Part shown: positions 54,104 through 62,703 of the stretch, piece by piece | How positions within the stretch are numbered: position 1 is the stretch's first letter | Layout: each line of letters begins with the position of its first letter | Assembly (NCBI GenBank): GCA_017545045.1 | Contig: JAFYDA010000051.1 | Location: 40,051 to 104,050, forward strand | Length of the DNA: 64,000 nucleotides | Reading direction: 5' to 3' | Origin: Prevotella sp. | Lineage (GTDB): Bacteria > Bacteroidota > Bacteroidia > Bacteroidales > Bacteroidaceae | Notes under the pieces: model-generated | What the model saw: only the letters and a program-made list of their open reading frames with translations | Told to the model about the DNA's origin: nothing | The model's database searches: none | Program-made: the position numbers and the translations under genes

Positions 54104-54130
54104 TAATATCCAATGTTTAATGCATAATGT
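54104..54130 (-). repeat. AATGTTTAATGCATAATG low-complexity repeat at a gene junction
   Basis: The 28-bp gap between the antiporter start and the tolC stop consists of ATTTAATATCCAATG and TTTAATGCATAATG, of the same short-iteration style as the coding-region repeats. Confidence 0.4.
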
Positions 54131-55543
54131 TTACTTCGTTCCACCGCCAAGGGCGATATAGAGGGCGATGATGGCCAGGGCACCGTCGTACATATTAGCG
54201 GCCTCCGAAAGCTGGGCGCTGAGAAAGTTCTCTTGAGCGGTGAGCACTTCGAGGTAGCTGGCCTTACCATTATCCATGAGCTCATGGGTGCCGATGTAAG
54301 CCTCGTGGAGCACCTCCACCTGGCGGTGATAGTAGTCGTGCTTGTCACGAGCGGCCTGACAGTCGGCCATGGCCTCGTTCACTTCGTTACCAGCGTCGAT
54401 GACAGCCTGCACGTACTGCTTCTTCAGGTTCTCCTCGGTCAGTTGGCTAATCTTGTAGTTCGCCTTAATCTTGCCCTGTGCGAAAATAGGCTGCGTGAGC
54501 TGTCCTACAAGGTTGAGGAACGTCTTGGCGGGGTCAATAACCATGCCGCCGGCAGAGTTCGTCCAACCGCCCTGTGCCGTCAGCGTGATGCTGGGGAAGA
54601 AGGCAGCGCGGGCAGCCTGCGTGTTATAGAAAGCCTCCTCCATGGCTGCATTGGCCATACGGATGTCGGGGCGCAGTTCAAGCATCTGTGCGGGAACGCC
54701 GAGACGCAGGAACCGATTGTCGAACATACGCTGGTCGGCCGACGTCGTGTGGTATTCGGCGGCTGCAAGCCAGTGGCTACGGACGATGGGCTGCGGTGTA
54801 ACACCCATCAGCCTGCAAATGGCATTCTCAATGGCACGGATGTTGCGACGGGTATCGACAATCTGTGTCTTCACACTAAGGTATGACGACTCCAATTGGT
54901 TGACAGCGGTAGAATAGGCCTTACCATTCTCGAAGAGCGACTTCTCAGTCTCCAACGAAGCATTCCAGAGACTGTCGGTCTGCGTGAGGATGTCCATCTG
55001 GCGGTCGAGCAGCAGAAGCATATAGTACTGCTGTGCGACAGCGCTGATGAGATTGGAACGTGTGGCCTCCTCGCCCAGCTGAGCCTGAAGGAGCACAGCC
55101 TTGGCTGCACGCTTCTTGTTGGTGATGGAGCCGAACACGTCGACATCCAGCGACAACTGCAACGGCAGGCTATAGGTCTTTGAGAAAGCACTCTTGTCGT
55201 AGCTGGCCAGTGTACCCTGAGGTGCGAAATAGAGCGACGGCAGGTACGCCAGCTTGGCGGCTTTCAGCGAAGCCTCACTCTTCTCTACAGCGATGCGGGC
55301 AGCGTTCAGATCGGTGTTGTTGGCCAGCACCTGCTCAATCAACTGCTGCAAGTGCGGGTCAGTGAAAAACTCACGCCACGACATCTGGGCCAGCGACTCG
55401 CCCTCGGTCGAAGCGTCGCTTATCAAAGCCGCTCCGAAGGCGTCGGCTGGCGTTTCAACATTCTTCTCGTACTTATTATATAAGCCGCAGCCCGTGAACA
55501 ACAAGCTGACAGCGAACATTAAAACTACTTTTTTCATCTTCAT
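54131..55543 (-). CDS. RND efflux outer-membrane factor (NodT/TolC family lipoprotein)
   Basis: 470 residues with a lipoprotein signal (VLMFAVSLLFTGC, modified Cys). Two OEP repeats: WREFFTDPHLQQLIEQVLANNTDL, AKLAYLPSLYFAPQGTL, LPLQLSLDVDVFG; then LELRPDIRMANAAMEEAF, AARAAFFPSITLTAQGG, FLNLVGQLTQPIFAQGKIK. These are the strand-turn-helix signatures of NodT-type outer factors. It completes the acrA-acrB-tolC set, 48 bp after the pump gene. The junction repeat lies in that gap. Confidence 0.94.
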   Translation of the reverse strand: MKMKKVVLMFAVSLLFTGCGLYNKYEKNVETPADAFGAALISDASTEGESLAQMSWREFFTDPHLQQLIEQVLANNTDLNAARIAVEKSEASLKAAKLAYLPSLYFAPQGTLASYDKSAFSKTYSLPLQLSLDVDVFGSITNKKRAAKAVLLQAQLGEEATRSNLISAVAQQYYMLLLLDRQMDILTQTDSLWNASLETEKSLFENGKAYSTAVNQLESSYLSVKTQIVDTRRNIRAIENAICRLMGVTPQPIVRSHWLAAAEYHTTSADQRMFDNRFLRLGVPAQMLELRPDIRMANAAMEEAFYNTQAARAAFFPSITLTAQGGWTNSAGGMVIDPAKTFLNLVGQLTQPIFAQGKIKANYKISQLTEENLKKQYVQAVIDAGNEVNEAMADCQAARDKHDYYHRQVEVLHEAYIGTHELMDNGKASYLEVLTAQENFLSAQLSEAANMYDGALAIIALYIALGGGTK

Positions 55544-55575
55544 ACTTCATAATACTTTATGACGCTGCCATGAAT

Positions 55576-55613
55576 GGCGGCAGCAAATTCTTCACTCTTC
55601 ACTCTTCACTTTT
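55576..55613 (-). repeat. Junction repeat forming the C-terminus of the RND pump
   Basis: On the minus strand AGTGAAGAGTGAAGAGTGAAGAATTTGCTGCC spans the end of the pump gene; it encodes the last residues VKSEE and the TGA stop. Confidence 0.92.
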
Positions 55614-58600
55614 TCCCCCATAAACTTCTCGTGCAATTTCTGGAACACGATGAAGAAGGCGGGGACAACGAACAGCAGGGCCAGGGTACCAATACCCATA
55701 CCGCCGATGACACCTAATGCCAGGGCGCGGTTACCGTTGGCACCAGCACCACCCTCGATGACCAGCGGTATCATACCGATAATCATCGTGGCCACGGTCA
55801 TTAAGATGGGGCGCAGGCGCTCCTTACAAGCCTCGAAGGCTGCATCGACGATGGTCATACCCTGGGCACGGCGCTCTGTGGCGAACTCCGTAATGAGGAT
55901 GGCCGTTTTGGCCAACAGTCCGATCAGCATGATGACACCTGTCTGCAGGTAGATGTTGTTGTCCATGCCCGGCAGGCCCTGCGTATAGCCTAAGTATGCG
56001 AACACGAAGGCTCCCATCAGTCCGAAAGGTACACTGAAGAGCACTGCCAACGGCGTGAACCAAGAGTTGTAGAGGGAACCCAGAATGAGGTAAATCAGAA
56101 TAACACAGATGACATAGATAATAGCAGTGGCATTGGAACCGGCTGCCTCTTCCAACTCACGCGACATACCGCTGTATTCGTAGGTGGCCGTGCTGGGCAT
56201 CTCCTCCTTGAACACCTCGGCAATGGCCTTGTGGGCGTCGCCCTCGGTGTAGCCGCTACCGGCTTCAATGTAGCAGGAAATGCTCTGGAACAGGTTGAAG
56301 TGCTCGATATTGGCAGGACCGACAATCTTCTTCAGCGAGACGAACTCAGAGATGGGCGCCATCTTGCCGTTACCTACCTGCACGAAAATATTGTTCAGCG
56401 ACGAGGGGTCAAGGCGATATTCCGGCGATGAAGCAGCCATGATGCGGTAAACCTTACCGAACTGGTTGAAGTTACCGATATACGCACCTCCGCAGAAAGT
56501 ACCCAGCGTATTGAGCACGTCAGCAGGTGACACGCCGGCACGGTCGCACTGGGCAGCATCGACGTCTACCTGATATTTAGGGAAGCGCTCAGAATAGGTG
56601 GACATGGCGGAGGAAATTTCTGGGCGTTCAGCCAATTTCGCTAAGAAGTGCTCTGTATTCTTGGCAAATTCCGACAGGTTGCCGTCGGTGGGATCTTCCA
56701 CCACGAGGCTCACACTGTTACTGGTACCATAGCCTGGAATCTGGGGCATCTCGAAGGGCAGCACCTGCACGTCCTTGATGTCCTCACAGTCAAAGTAGAA
56801 ACGATACATGACGAGCTTCAGCAGATGGTTCATGCCAGGACGCTCGTCCCAGTTCTTCAGACGGACGACGAGCGTGGCGAAATTGGAACCGGCTCCTGAG
56901 TACATACCGTAACCGCAGCATACGGCAAAGCTCTCTAACTCAGGAATTTTCTTCACCTTCTCCTCCACTTGTTTCACCATCTCACGGGTCTGCTTCAGAG
57001 TGGTGCCTTCCGGAGCACGCAGCTCGGCGAGGAACACGCCCTGGTCCTCCTGTGGCACGAGGCCTGACGGCAGACTCTTCATGAAGAACACCAGCAGTAC
57101 GGCGGCGACAGCCAACAGGCTCCACGCCAGAATGGGGCGCTTGATAAACTTCTGAACGCTCTTGCTGTATTTGTTGTAGATGGCATTATAGCTCACTTCG
57201 TAAGCCTTCTTGGTATAGTAGATCAGGCTCTTGCCCTCCTTCTTGCCGTTCGTTACCTTCAGCATGATGGCACAGAGTGCCGGGCAGAGCGTCAGGGCCG
57301 AAACGCACGACAGACCGACGGACGAGGCAATGGTCACACCAAACTGGGTGAAGAAGGTGCCAGAGGTGCCAGGCATAAACGTCACGGGAATGAACACTGC
57401 CATAAATACCAAGGTACACGAGACCACGGCTACCGACACCTCGTTCATGGCCTGGCGGGTGGCCTCGCGGGCATCGCTGATGCCATTCTCCATCTTCGCC
57501 ATCACAGCCTCGACCACCACGATGGCATCATCGACCACTGTACCGATGGCGAGCACCAAGGCAAACAGCGTCAGGATGTTGAGCGAGAAACCTGCCATCT
57601 TGACAATGGCAAAGGTGCCTAACAGCGACACAATAATAGATATAGAGGGGATTACCGTGGCCTTGATGTTCTGCAGGAAGAAGAACACCACGAGCACCAC
57701 GAGGATGATGGCGATGACGAGCGTCTCCACCACGTTGTGGATGGCAGCGAACAGGAAGTCGTCGCTGGTCATCAGGGTCACGAACTCCAAACCGGCAGGC
57801 ATATTGGCCTTCAATTCCTCAAACGTCTTGTTGATGCGGGCATTCACCTCGGTGGCATTGGCACCTGGAGCCTGGAACACCATAAACATAGCACCAGGAC
57901 GGTCCTGAATATTCGATGTGAAGTTGTAGCTCATGGCACCAATCTGCACTTCAGCCACGTCGCTCAGGTGCAGCATGCCGCCACCGCTGGTACGCAGCAC
58001 GATGTCGTTGAACTCCTCAACACTCTTCAGCGTGCCTTTGTACTGCATCGAGTACTGGTAGGAGTTACCCGACTGCTCGCCCAGTGAACCTACAGCCGCC
58101 ACGAAGCTCTGTCCACCGATGGCTGCGAAGATTTCGTTAGGCGTCAGGCCATACTGTGCCATCACGTCGGGCTTCAGCCAGATACGCAGGGCATAAGTGT
58201 TACCTAAGCTCTGCACATTTCCCACACCGGTGATACGCATCAGACGCGGCTTGATGTTGATGTCAACGTAGTTCGAGACGAAGTCTTCATCGTACTTGCC
58301 ATCAGCACTCTTCACAGCGAAGATTTGCAGGATGTTGTTCTGTCGTTTCTGAACTGTCACACCGATTTTGTTCACGTCGGCAGGCAGCAGGGCCTGGGCA
58401 CGGGTCACGCGGTTCTGCACGTTCACCGCAGCCATGTCAGGATCGACGCCCTGCTTGAAATATACACTAATATCTACATCACCGTTCGACGAGGCCTTTG
58501 AGGTCATGTATGTCATGTCCGACACACCGTTGATAGCCTCTTCGAGCGGCTGGATGACCGACTTCATCACCGTGTTCTCGTCAGCACCGGAGTAGCTGGT

Positions 58601-58741
58601 GCTGACCGACACCGTAGGCGGCGCGATATCCGGATATTGCTCCACAGCCAGTGTGCTCATCGAAATATAGCCCACCAGCGCAATCACTATTGAGATGGCA
58701 CACGCCATCACAGTCTTATTGATGAATATATTATTTTTCAT
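55592..58741 (-). CDS. RND multidrug efflux pump, HAE1 family
   Basis: 1049 residues, normal length for AcrB-type pumps. It begins FINKTVMACAISIVIALVGY and has AVEQYPDIAPPTVSV, ATVIPSISIIVSLLGTFA, the proton-relay pair in GTVVDDAIVVVEAV, TFMPGTSGTFFTQFG, and late QTGVIMLIGLLAKTAILI. Two porter domains and twelve membrane segments are consistent with a complete pump. The last five residues and the stop codon come from the dispersed junction repeat (55576-55613), so the cytoplasmic C-terminus has been rewritten by it. It sits between the adaptor gene (25-bp gap) and the outer-factor gene. Confidence 0.96.
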   Translation of the reverse strand: MKNNIFINKTVMACAISIVIALVGYISMSTLAVEQYPDIAPPTVSVSTSYSGADENTVMKSVIQPLEEAINGVSDMTYMTSKASSNGDVDISVYFKQGVDPDMAAVNVQNRVTRAQALLPADVNKIGVTVQKRQNNILQIFAVKSADGKYDEDFVSNYVDINIKPRLMRITGVGNVQSLGNTYALRIWLKPDVMAQYGLTPNEIFAAIGGQSFVAAVGSLGEQSGNSYQYSMQYKGTLKSVEEFNDIVLRTSGGGMLHLSDVAEVQIGAMSYNFTSNIQDRPGAMFMVFQAPGANATEVNARINKTFEELKANMPAGLEFVTLMTSDDFLFAAIHNVVETLVIAIILVVLVVFFFLQNIKATVIPSISIIVSLLGTFAIVKMAGFSLNILTLFALVLAIGTVVDDAIVVVEAVMAKMENGISDAREATRQAMNEVSVAVVSCTLVFMAVFIPVTFMPGTSGTFFTQFGVTIASSVGLSCVSALTLCPALCAIMLKVTNGKKEGKSLIYYTKKAYEVSYNAIYNKYSKSVQKFIKRPILAWSLLAVAAVLLVFFMKSLPSGLVPQEDQGVFLAELRAPEGTTLKQTREMVKQVEEKVKKIPELESFAVCCGYGMYSGAGSNFATLVVRLKNWDERPGMNHLLKLVMYRFYFDCEDIKDVQVLPFEMPQIPGYGTSNSVSLVVEDPTDGNLSEFAKNTEHFLAKLAERPEISSAMSTYSERFPKYQVDVDAAQCDRAGVSPADVLNTLGTFCGGAYIGNFNQFGKVYRIMAASSPEYRLDPSSLNNIFVQVGNGKMAPISEFVSLKKIVGPANIEHFNLFQSISCYIEAGSGYTEGDAHKAIAEVFKEEMPSTATYEYSGMSRELEEAAGSNATAIIYVICVILIYLILGSLYNSWFTPLAVLFSVPFGLMGAFVFAYLGYTQGLPGMDNNIYLQTGVIMLIGLLAKTAILITEFATERRAQGMTIVDAAFEACKERLRPILMTVATMIIGMIPLVIEGGAGANGNRALALGVIGGMGIGTLALLFVVPAFFIVFQKLHEKFMGEKVKSEE

Positions 58742-58744
58742 AAT

Positions 58745-58786
58745 GCGGTAGCAAATTCTTCATTCTTCACTCATCACTCTTCACTT
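58745..58786 (-). repeat. Junction repeat forming the C-terminus of the RND adaptor
   Basis: On the minus strand GAAGTGAAGAGTGATGAGTGA then AGAATGAAGAATTTGC; it encodes the last residues EVKSDE and the stop of the adaptor gene, and ends just before the pump start codon. Confidence 0.9.
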
Positions 58787-59894
58787 CCGGAAAAAGTACC
58801 TTCTGTCCCTCCTGGACATTATTGGCACCAGTGGCCACTATCTCGTCACCGACGTTCAGGCCGCTTGTCACGATGTAGTCCTTACCGTTGCCTACCTCCT
58901 CGACGGTCACATCAACGGCGGTAGCCGTGCTGTCTGCCTTCACCTTATACACCAGCGACTTGTCCTGCAGCTTGACCACAGCATTCTGGGGCACTACAAT
59001 CACGTCCTTCTCAGAATAAGGCAGCACCACGGTGCCCTGTATGCCGGAGTACAGGTGGCCATTCGGATTGGGGAACGAGGCCTTGCACGACAGCGAACCC
59101 GTAGCAGCATTCACCACACCCGTCATGCTGGTGATACGACCCTTGTGGGGGTATTCCGTGCCGTTCTTCATCACAAACGTCACATCAGGCAGACTGGCAA
59201 TGTACTTATCCACGTCGGCTGTTGTCATGCCATGCTGCACTATTTGCTCAATAAGTGACTCTGTCACCGAGAACTCAGCATCCATATTCGAGTTACCACT
59301 CACAATAGTCAACTGCATACCCGGCGACACCTGATTACCAGTGCGGACAGGAATCTCGCCGATAACGCCAGCCACAGGAGCAGTGATAGTACAAAAGCCG
59401 AGGGCCACCTTAGCACGGTTCACTGTTGCGCGAGCCTGCTTTACTGACGCCATGGCATGCTTATATGCGTTCTCTGAATCTGCGAGCATATAGCGGCTCA
59501 CAATGTTCTTCTCAAATAGATTTTGGTTCGACTCATACTCCAGCTTTGCCGAACTCTCGGCAGCCAGGGCGGCCTCCAAGCTGGCCTCAGCGGCCTCCAG
59601 ATCCAACTGGGCATTACGAGGATCGATGACAAAGAGCACAGTGCCTTTCGCTACCTGCTGACCTTCGCTGACGGCTATCCGCGTCAGCTGGCCGCTCACC
59701 TGAGGACTGATCAGCACGTCGGTGCGGCCTTTCATCTTCGCACTAAACTTCACTGGTACAGTGACGTCCTGCTTCCCCACCTTCATCGTCTTGAACGACG
59801 TGTTCTTCTCCACCGGAATGTCCAGGTTACAAGAACCCAGTCCAGCCACCAGACAGATCATGAAGATCCACTTGAAATAATCCATTTTCTTCAT
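58767..59894 (-). CDS. RND efflux periplasmic adaptor lipoprotein
   Basis: 375 residues with a lipoprotein signal (IFMICLVAGLGSC, modified Cys). Layout: lipoyl half (GRTDVLISPQVSGQLTRIAV, EGQQVAKGTVLFVIDPRNAQ), helical hairpin (LEAALAAESSAKLEYESNQNL, ASVKQARATVNRAKVALGF), second lipoyl half (TITAPVAGVIGEIPVRTGNQV), barrel and membrane-proximal domains (LYSGIQGTVVLPYSEKD). It connects the RND pump to the outer factor. Its C-terminus (PEVKSDE) is encoded by a junction repeat. It follows the cupin gene by 85 bp; that gap holds an inverted repeat. Confidence 0.94.
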   Translation of the reverse strand: MKKMDYFKWIFMICLVAGLGSCNLDIPVEKNTSFKTMKVGKQDVTVPVKFSAKMKGRTDVLISPQVSGQLTRIAVSEGQQVAKGTVLFVIDPRNAQLDLEAAEASLEAALAAESSAKLEYESNQNLFEKNIVSRYMLADSENAYKHAMASVKQARATVNRAKVALGFCTITAPVAGVIGEIPVRTGNQVSPGMQLTIVSGNSNMDAEFSVTESLIEQIVQHGMTTADVDKYIASLPDVTFVMKNGTEYPHKGRITSMTGVVNAATGSLSCKASFPNPNGHLYSGIQGTVVLPYSEKDVIVVPQNAVVKLQDKSLVYKVKADSTATAVDVTVEEVGNGKDYIVTSGLNVGDEIVATGANNVQEGQKVLFPEVKSDE

Positions 59895-59937
59895 TTTGCT
59901 TTAATATTTAATTGATGTTTATAATTTGTCGATATTT

Positions 59938-59964
59938 ACTTGCTCGTTTCCGTTACGAGTAAGT
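59938..59964. promoter_or_regulatory. Inverted repeat between the cupin and efflux adaptor genes
   Basis: ACTTGCTCGT and ACGAGTAAGT form a 10-bp stem with one non-Watson-Crick position and a 7-base loop. It may be an operator or an RNA hairpin in the intercistronic region; no promoter box was found beside it. Confidence 0.45.
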
Positions 59965-59979
59965 TGGAATTTGCGCTCA

Positions 59980-60456
59980 TTACTTCGTGATTTCCGGATG
60001 CTGCACAGCCAGCGGCAGGTCCTTCTGCGAGAGGTAGAACATGTAGAGGATGCAGTCCTTCGTACCGCGGTTCTCGCCGTGGTGGATGGTGCCTACCATC
60101 TCTACGACGGCTTCGCCCTCATGCACCACCTTCGTCTTGCCGTCCAGTCCGATGATGGTCAGTTCGCCCTGTACCAGCACGCCGTAGTTCATGGCCACGT
60201 GGTGGTGCCAGCCCAACTTCTGTCCGGCGGGGAACACATATTTCACGGCCACCAGCTCCGGGCGTCCCTGGAAGTAGTCGGGCAGCTCCACGCCGTCCCA
60301 GCTCTGCGAGGTGCGTATCAGCTCGGTGCTCACCACCTTCGCAGCAGATTCAGGTTCCTCTGCCTTTGCTTCCTTACATGAGTTCAAAACACTTGCGCCG
60401 CAAACGAGGGTGGCGACCATCACCCATTGCACTCTCTGAATCAAATTATTCTTCAT
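59980..60456 (-). CDS. Exported single-domain cupin, probable lipoprotein
   Basis: 158 residues with a lipoprotein-type signal (VMVATLVCGASVLNSC, Cys27). The cupin fold shows VFPAGQKLGWHHHVAMNYGV (metal-binding His cluster), VLVQGELTII and EAVVEMVGTIHHGENRGTKD (second His). The usual Glu of the first cupin motif is not evident (Asn or Tyr at that place), so the metal site may differ. Exported cupins can bind a small molecule or isomerise a sugar; no substrate is evident. It lies 37 bp after the short AraC gene and before the RND operon, which suggests a sensor or stress-related role for the efflux set. Confidence 0.85.
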   Translation of the reverse strand: MKNNLIQRVQWVMVATLVCGASVLNSCKEAKAEEPESAAKVVSTELIRTSQSWDGVELPDYFQGRPELVAVKYVFPAGQKLGWHHHVAMNYGVLVQGELTIIGLDGKTKVVHEGEAVVEMVGTIHHGENRGTKDCILYMFYLSQKDLPLAVQHPEITK

Positions 60457-60493
60457 TGTTTTGATTTTTATTTATTGATATATTCTTGCTTCG

Positions 60494-61183
60494 CTATGAT
60501 TTGTCTTCCTCCTTGAACATCTGATTCTTGCCATTCAAATAGTCTGTCGGGGTAATGCCGAAGGCGAACTTGAAGGCTTTTTTGAATGCTGCTACATTAC
60601 TGAAACCACACATGGCAGGCAGATCGTCCATTGAGCAGCCCGACTGCTCCATGAGCAGTTTGGCGGCGTATTCGGCCCGCAGGGAGTTGATATAGTCGAG
60701 CGTCCTGTCGGCCTCCTTGTAGCGTGGCACCAGCCTGCGGAACGTCTCCAGGTCGACTTCCATGAACTCGGCCAGCGCCTGCTGGTCGAAGTTGGGATCG
60801 GTGAAGGGTTTCTCCTTGTTCACGCGAGCGTCCATCTTCACGTAGAAGGCCTGGCTACCGTCCGTCTGGGCAATCTTGGCGGTCGTCGGCTTCGGGCGGA
60901 ACTTCTTCATCATTTCCTCCTGCTCGTCGAGCGTCACGGCCCCCTCGCCCACGATGGCGCGGTAGTCATCCAGCGTATTGAGTATGCGGAGCAGCTGCTC
61001 ATTGCGCCGATGGACTACCCTGTGGTGATACAGGCCATAGGCTCCGAGCACGAGCAGCAACAACACGACGAACAGCAGTATCACGATGATGTGGTCAGCC
61101 TCGGCCAGCGTGTGTACGTGGGCGCGGCAGAACAGTGTTGCCAGTAGCAGAAACGGGGCGATAAGTGCGATTCTCCTTTTCAC
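60494..61183 (-). CDS. Membrane-anchored AraC-type regulator (short form)
   Basis: 229 residues. Two hydrophobic segments at the N-terminus (RIALIAPFLLLATLFC; HIIVILLFVVLLLLVLGAYG) form a hairpin that leaves the rest in the cytoplasm. A basic linker and a helical region (RRNEQLLRILNTLDDYRAIV) follow. The C-terminal ~100 residues are an AraC DNA-binding domain: FDQQALAEFMEVDLETFRRLV, YINSLRAEYAAKLLMEQSGC, DLPAMCGFSNVAAFKKAFKFAFGITPTDYLN. There is no sugar-binding domain, so it may sense the membrane or a partner protein. It has its own promoter and a four-copy repeat array upstream and leads the run of envelope and efflux genes. Confidence 0.87.
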   Translation of the reverse strand: MKRRIALIAPFLLLATLFCRAHVHTLAEADHIIVILLFVVLLLLVLGAYGLYHHRVVHRRNEQLLRILNTLDDYRAIVGEGAVTLDEQEEMMKKFRPKPTTAKIAQTDGSQAFYVKMDARVNKEKPFTDPNFDQQALAEFMEVDLETFRRLVPRYKEADRTLDYINSLRAEYAAKLLMEQSGCSMDDLPAMCGFSNVAAFKKAFKFAFGITPTDYLNGKNQMFKEEDKS

Positions 61184-61218
61184 ATTTACATATTATTTCG
61201 TATATATTCTTTATTTTG

Positions 61219-61250
61219 CAAATATATACATTTTCCCCGTCACCTGCAAT
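61219..61250 (-). promoter_or_regulatory. Promoter of the short AraC gene
   Basis: On the minus strand: ATTG at 61250-61247, a 20-bp spacer, and TATATTTG at 61226-61219. Array E begins 27 bp upstream of the -33 box. It may drive the whole leftward run because no comparable box was found in the downstream gaps. Confidence 0.55.
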
Positions 61251-61276
61251 AGCAAGTCGCCCCTCGGCGAAATTTC

Positions 61277-61352
61277 TGTAAATTTTACCACAATTTTTGT
61301 AAATTTTACCACCAATTGTAAATTTTACCACTCAAATTGTAAATTTTACCAC
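61277..61352. repeat. Array E: four TGTAAATTTTACCAC copies
   Basis: Copies start at 61277, 61298, 61317 and 61338 (spacing 21, 19 and 21 bp). Each holds the near-palindrome GTAAATTTTAC. The array fills most of the gap between the stop of the long AraC gene and the promoter of the short AraC gene. Confidence 0.95.
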
Positions 61353-61355
61353 TCC

Positions 61356-62606
61356 TTAAGTCGCACAGTGCAGTCTTTCGCCCCCTGTGTTAATCCACTC
61401 CATTACGCTCTGACCCATGCGCTGCTTGAAGGCGAGACTGAAGGTTTTGTAGCTGCGGTAGCCACTCTGGTTGGCCAGCTGCTGGACAGTGAAGTCGCGC
61501 CCAGTAGCCACTGCCTCATCGTAGAGACGGACGAAATATAGGATGCGCTGGTCGTTGATGTAGGCGTTGTAATTGGTATTCTGGCGCACGAAATACAAGC
61601 CGAGATAGGTGCGGTTGGTGCCGATGATCTGGGCCAGCTGGGAGAGCGTCAGCCCGTGCTGCAGGTAGAGCCGCGTGTCAATGCAGCGTTGCTGTAGCAA
61701 GGTTCCAATCTGCTCGTAGGTGGCTTCGGGAAGAGCTTCAGACTGTTCGCCATTATCACGTCGGCTGTCGTTATCAGTCGGCAGGCTGTCGTCGTCAGTC
61801 GATGGAGCTTTGCCGTCACCTTCCGTCTCTCCGTCACCGACTGTCTCCGTGACATCCGTTTCGGCTGCCGTATCGTCATTAATGGCAGCAGGGTTAAGGG
61901 GTGAGGCTGAGTCGGGACTGAGGCTACTCAGCGTCTCGACGCGCCACAACAGATAGCCAATGAGCACCAGACCGCTCATCTGTACAATATATTCGTAGGT
62001 CTTGCCCCCGTACCCCACCACGTAATAGGCGAACATGAGCATGATGACGGCCAGCACCACGAAACTCTGCCACACCTCCTTATTCTCCAGGTCGGCATAG
62101 TTGTCGCGCAGCCAGCGGCCGTAGCGTCTTACCTCGCGTACCATATATATAGTAAAGCCCACGGCCGCCAGCAGGAAATAGCCGCGCAGCCAAGAATACT
62201 GGGCTTCGCTACGGGTGACAATGCACACAACCAATCCTACCACAAGCGGCGCCACCATCACGCCGACGGGCCACAGCGGCCGCCGCCTGTCTTGCAACAT
62301 GCAGAGTATGACGATGAGAGCCAGGGGGATGGTCAGCATACAGTCGAGCAATGCACCTATGAGCATGCTCAGCATGACAGCTTCGCCCGAATCGAGCACG
62401 AAAGCCGGCAAATACCACAAATGTCCCATGGCACTGACCGCCAGGAACGCTGCAGTCCACCGTCGTAGTCTGCGCGGCGGCGTGATGTCGGCGGCAAAGG
62501 CATTGCCGCGACGGAACAACAGATAGAAGCTTGCCACCGCAGCCATCACCGTCACGACGGAATAAAGTATAATAAAGAGCGTATCTTCTCGAATCTGATC
62601 GTTCAT
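61356..62606 (-). CDS. Multi-spanning membrane AraC-type regulator
   Basis: 416 residues. About six to seven membrane segments fill residues 8-225 (TLFIILYSVVTVMAAVASFY, MLSMLIGALLDCMLTIPLAL, VVLAVIMLMFAYYVVGYGG). An acidic, low-complexity linker follows (about 230-295; TDVTETVGDGETEGDG). The C-terminal AraC domain begins TYEQIGTLLQQRCIDTRLYL and has LTLSQLAQIIGTNRTYLGLYF and FTVQQLANQSGYRSYKTFSLAFKQRMGQSVMEW. The layout suggests a membrane receptor that regulates transcription directly. It is 173 bp upstream of the short membrane AraC gene on the same strand, so the two may work together. Confidence 0.88.
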   Translation of the reverse strand: MNDQIREDTLFIILYSVVTVMAAVASFYLLFRRGNAFAADITPPRRLRRWTAAFLAVSAMGHLWYLPAFVLDSGEAVMLSMLIGALLDCMLTIPLALIVILCMLQDRRRPLWPVGVMVAPLVVGLVVCIVTRSEAQYSWLRGYFLLAAVGFTIYMVREVRRYGRWLRDNYADLENKEVWQSFVVLAVIMLMFAYYVVGYGGKTYEYIVQMSGLVLIGYLLWRVETLSSLSPDSASPLNPAAINDDTAAETDVTETVGDGETEGDGKAPSTDDDSLPTDNDSRRDNGEQSEALPEATYEQIGTLLQQRCIDTRLYLQHGLTLSQLAQIIGTNRTYLGLYFVRQNTNYNAYINDQRILYFVRLYDEAVATGRDFTVQQLANQSGYRSYKTFSLAFKQRMGQSVMEWINTGGERLHCAT

Positions 62607-62635
62607 AATGATGAATTTTCGCAGTCTTTCGATTG

Positions 62636-62643
62636 CAAAGATA
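62636..62643 (-). promoter_or_regulatory. -7 box for the long AraC gene
   Basis: TATCTTTG on the minus strand, 30 bp before the start; the -33 region is weak. Array D lies about 60 bp upstream of it. Confidence 0.55.
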
Positions 62644-62703
62644 CAGAAATATTTCCACTCTTATCACATTCCTTATGTATTTTTCCAATTATTTAAGAAT
62701 CAC

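Noticed and set aside
61095-61331. Open frame with GGKIYKNCGKIYRN text across array E
   Set aside because: It results from translation of the repeat and overlaps the start of the short AraC gene on the same strand in another frame.
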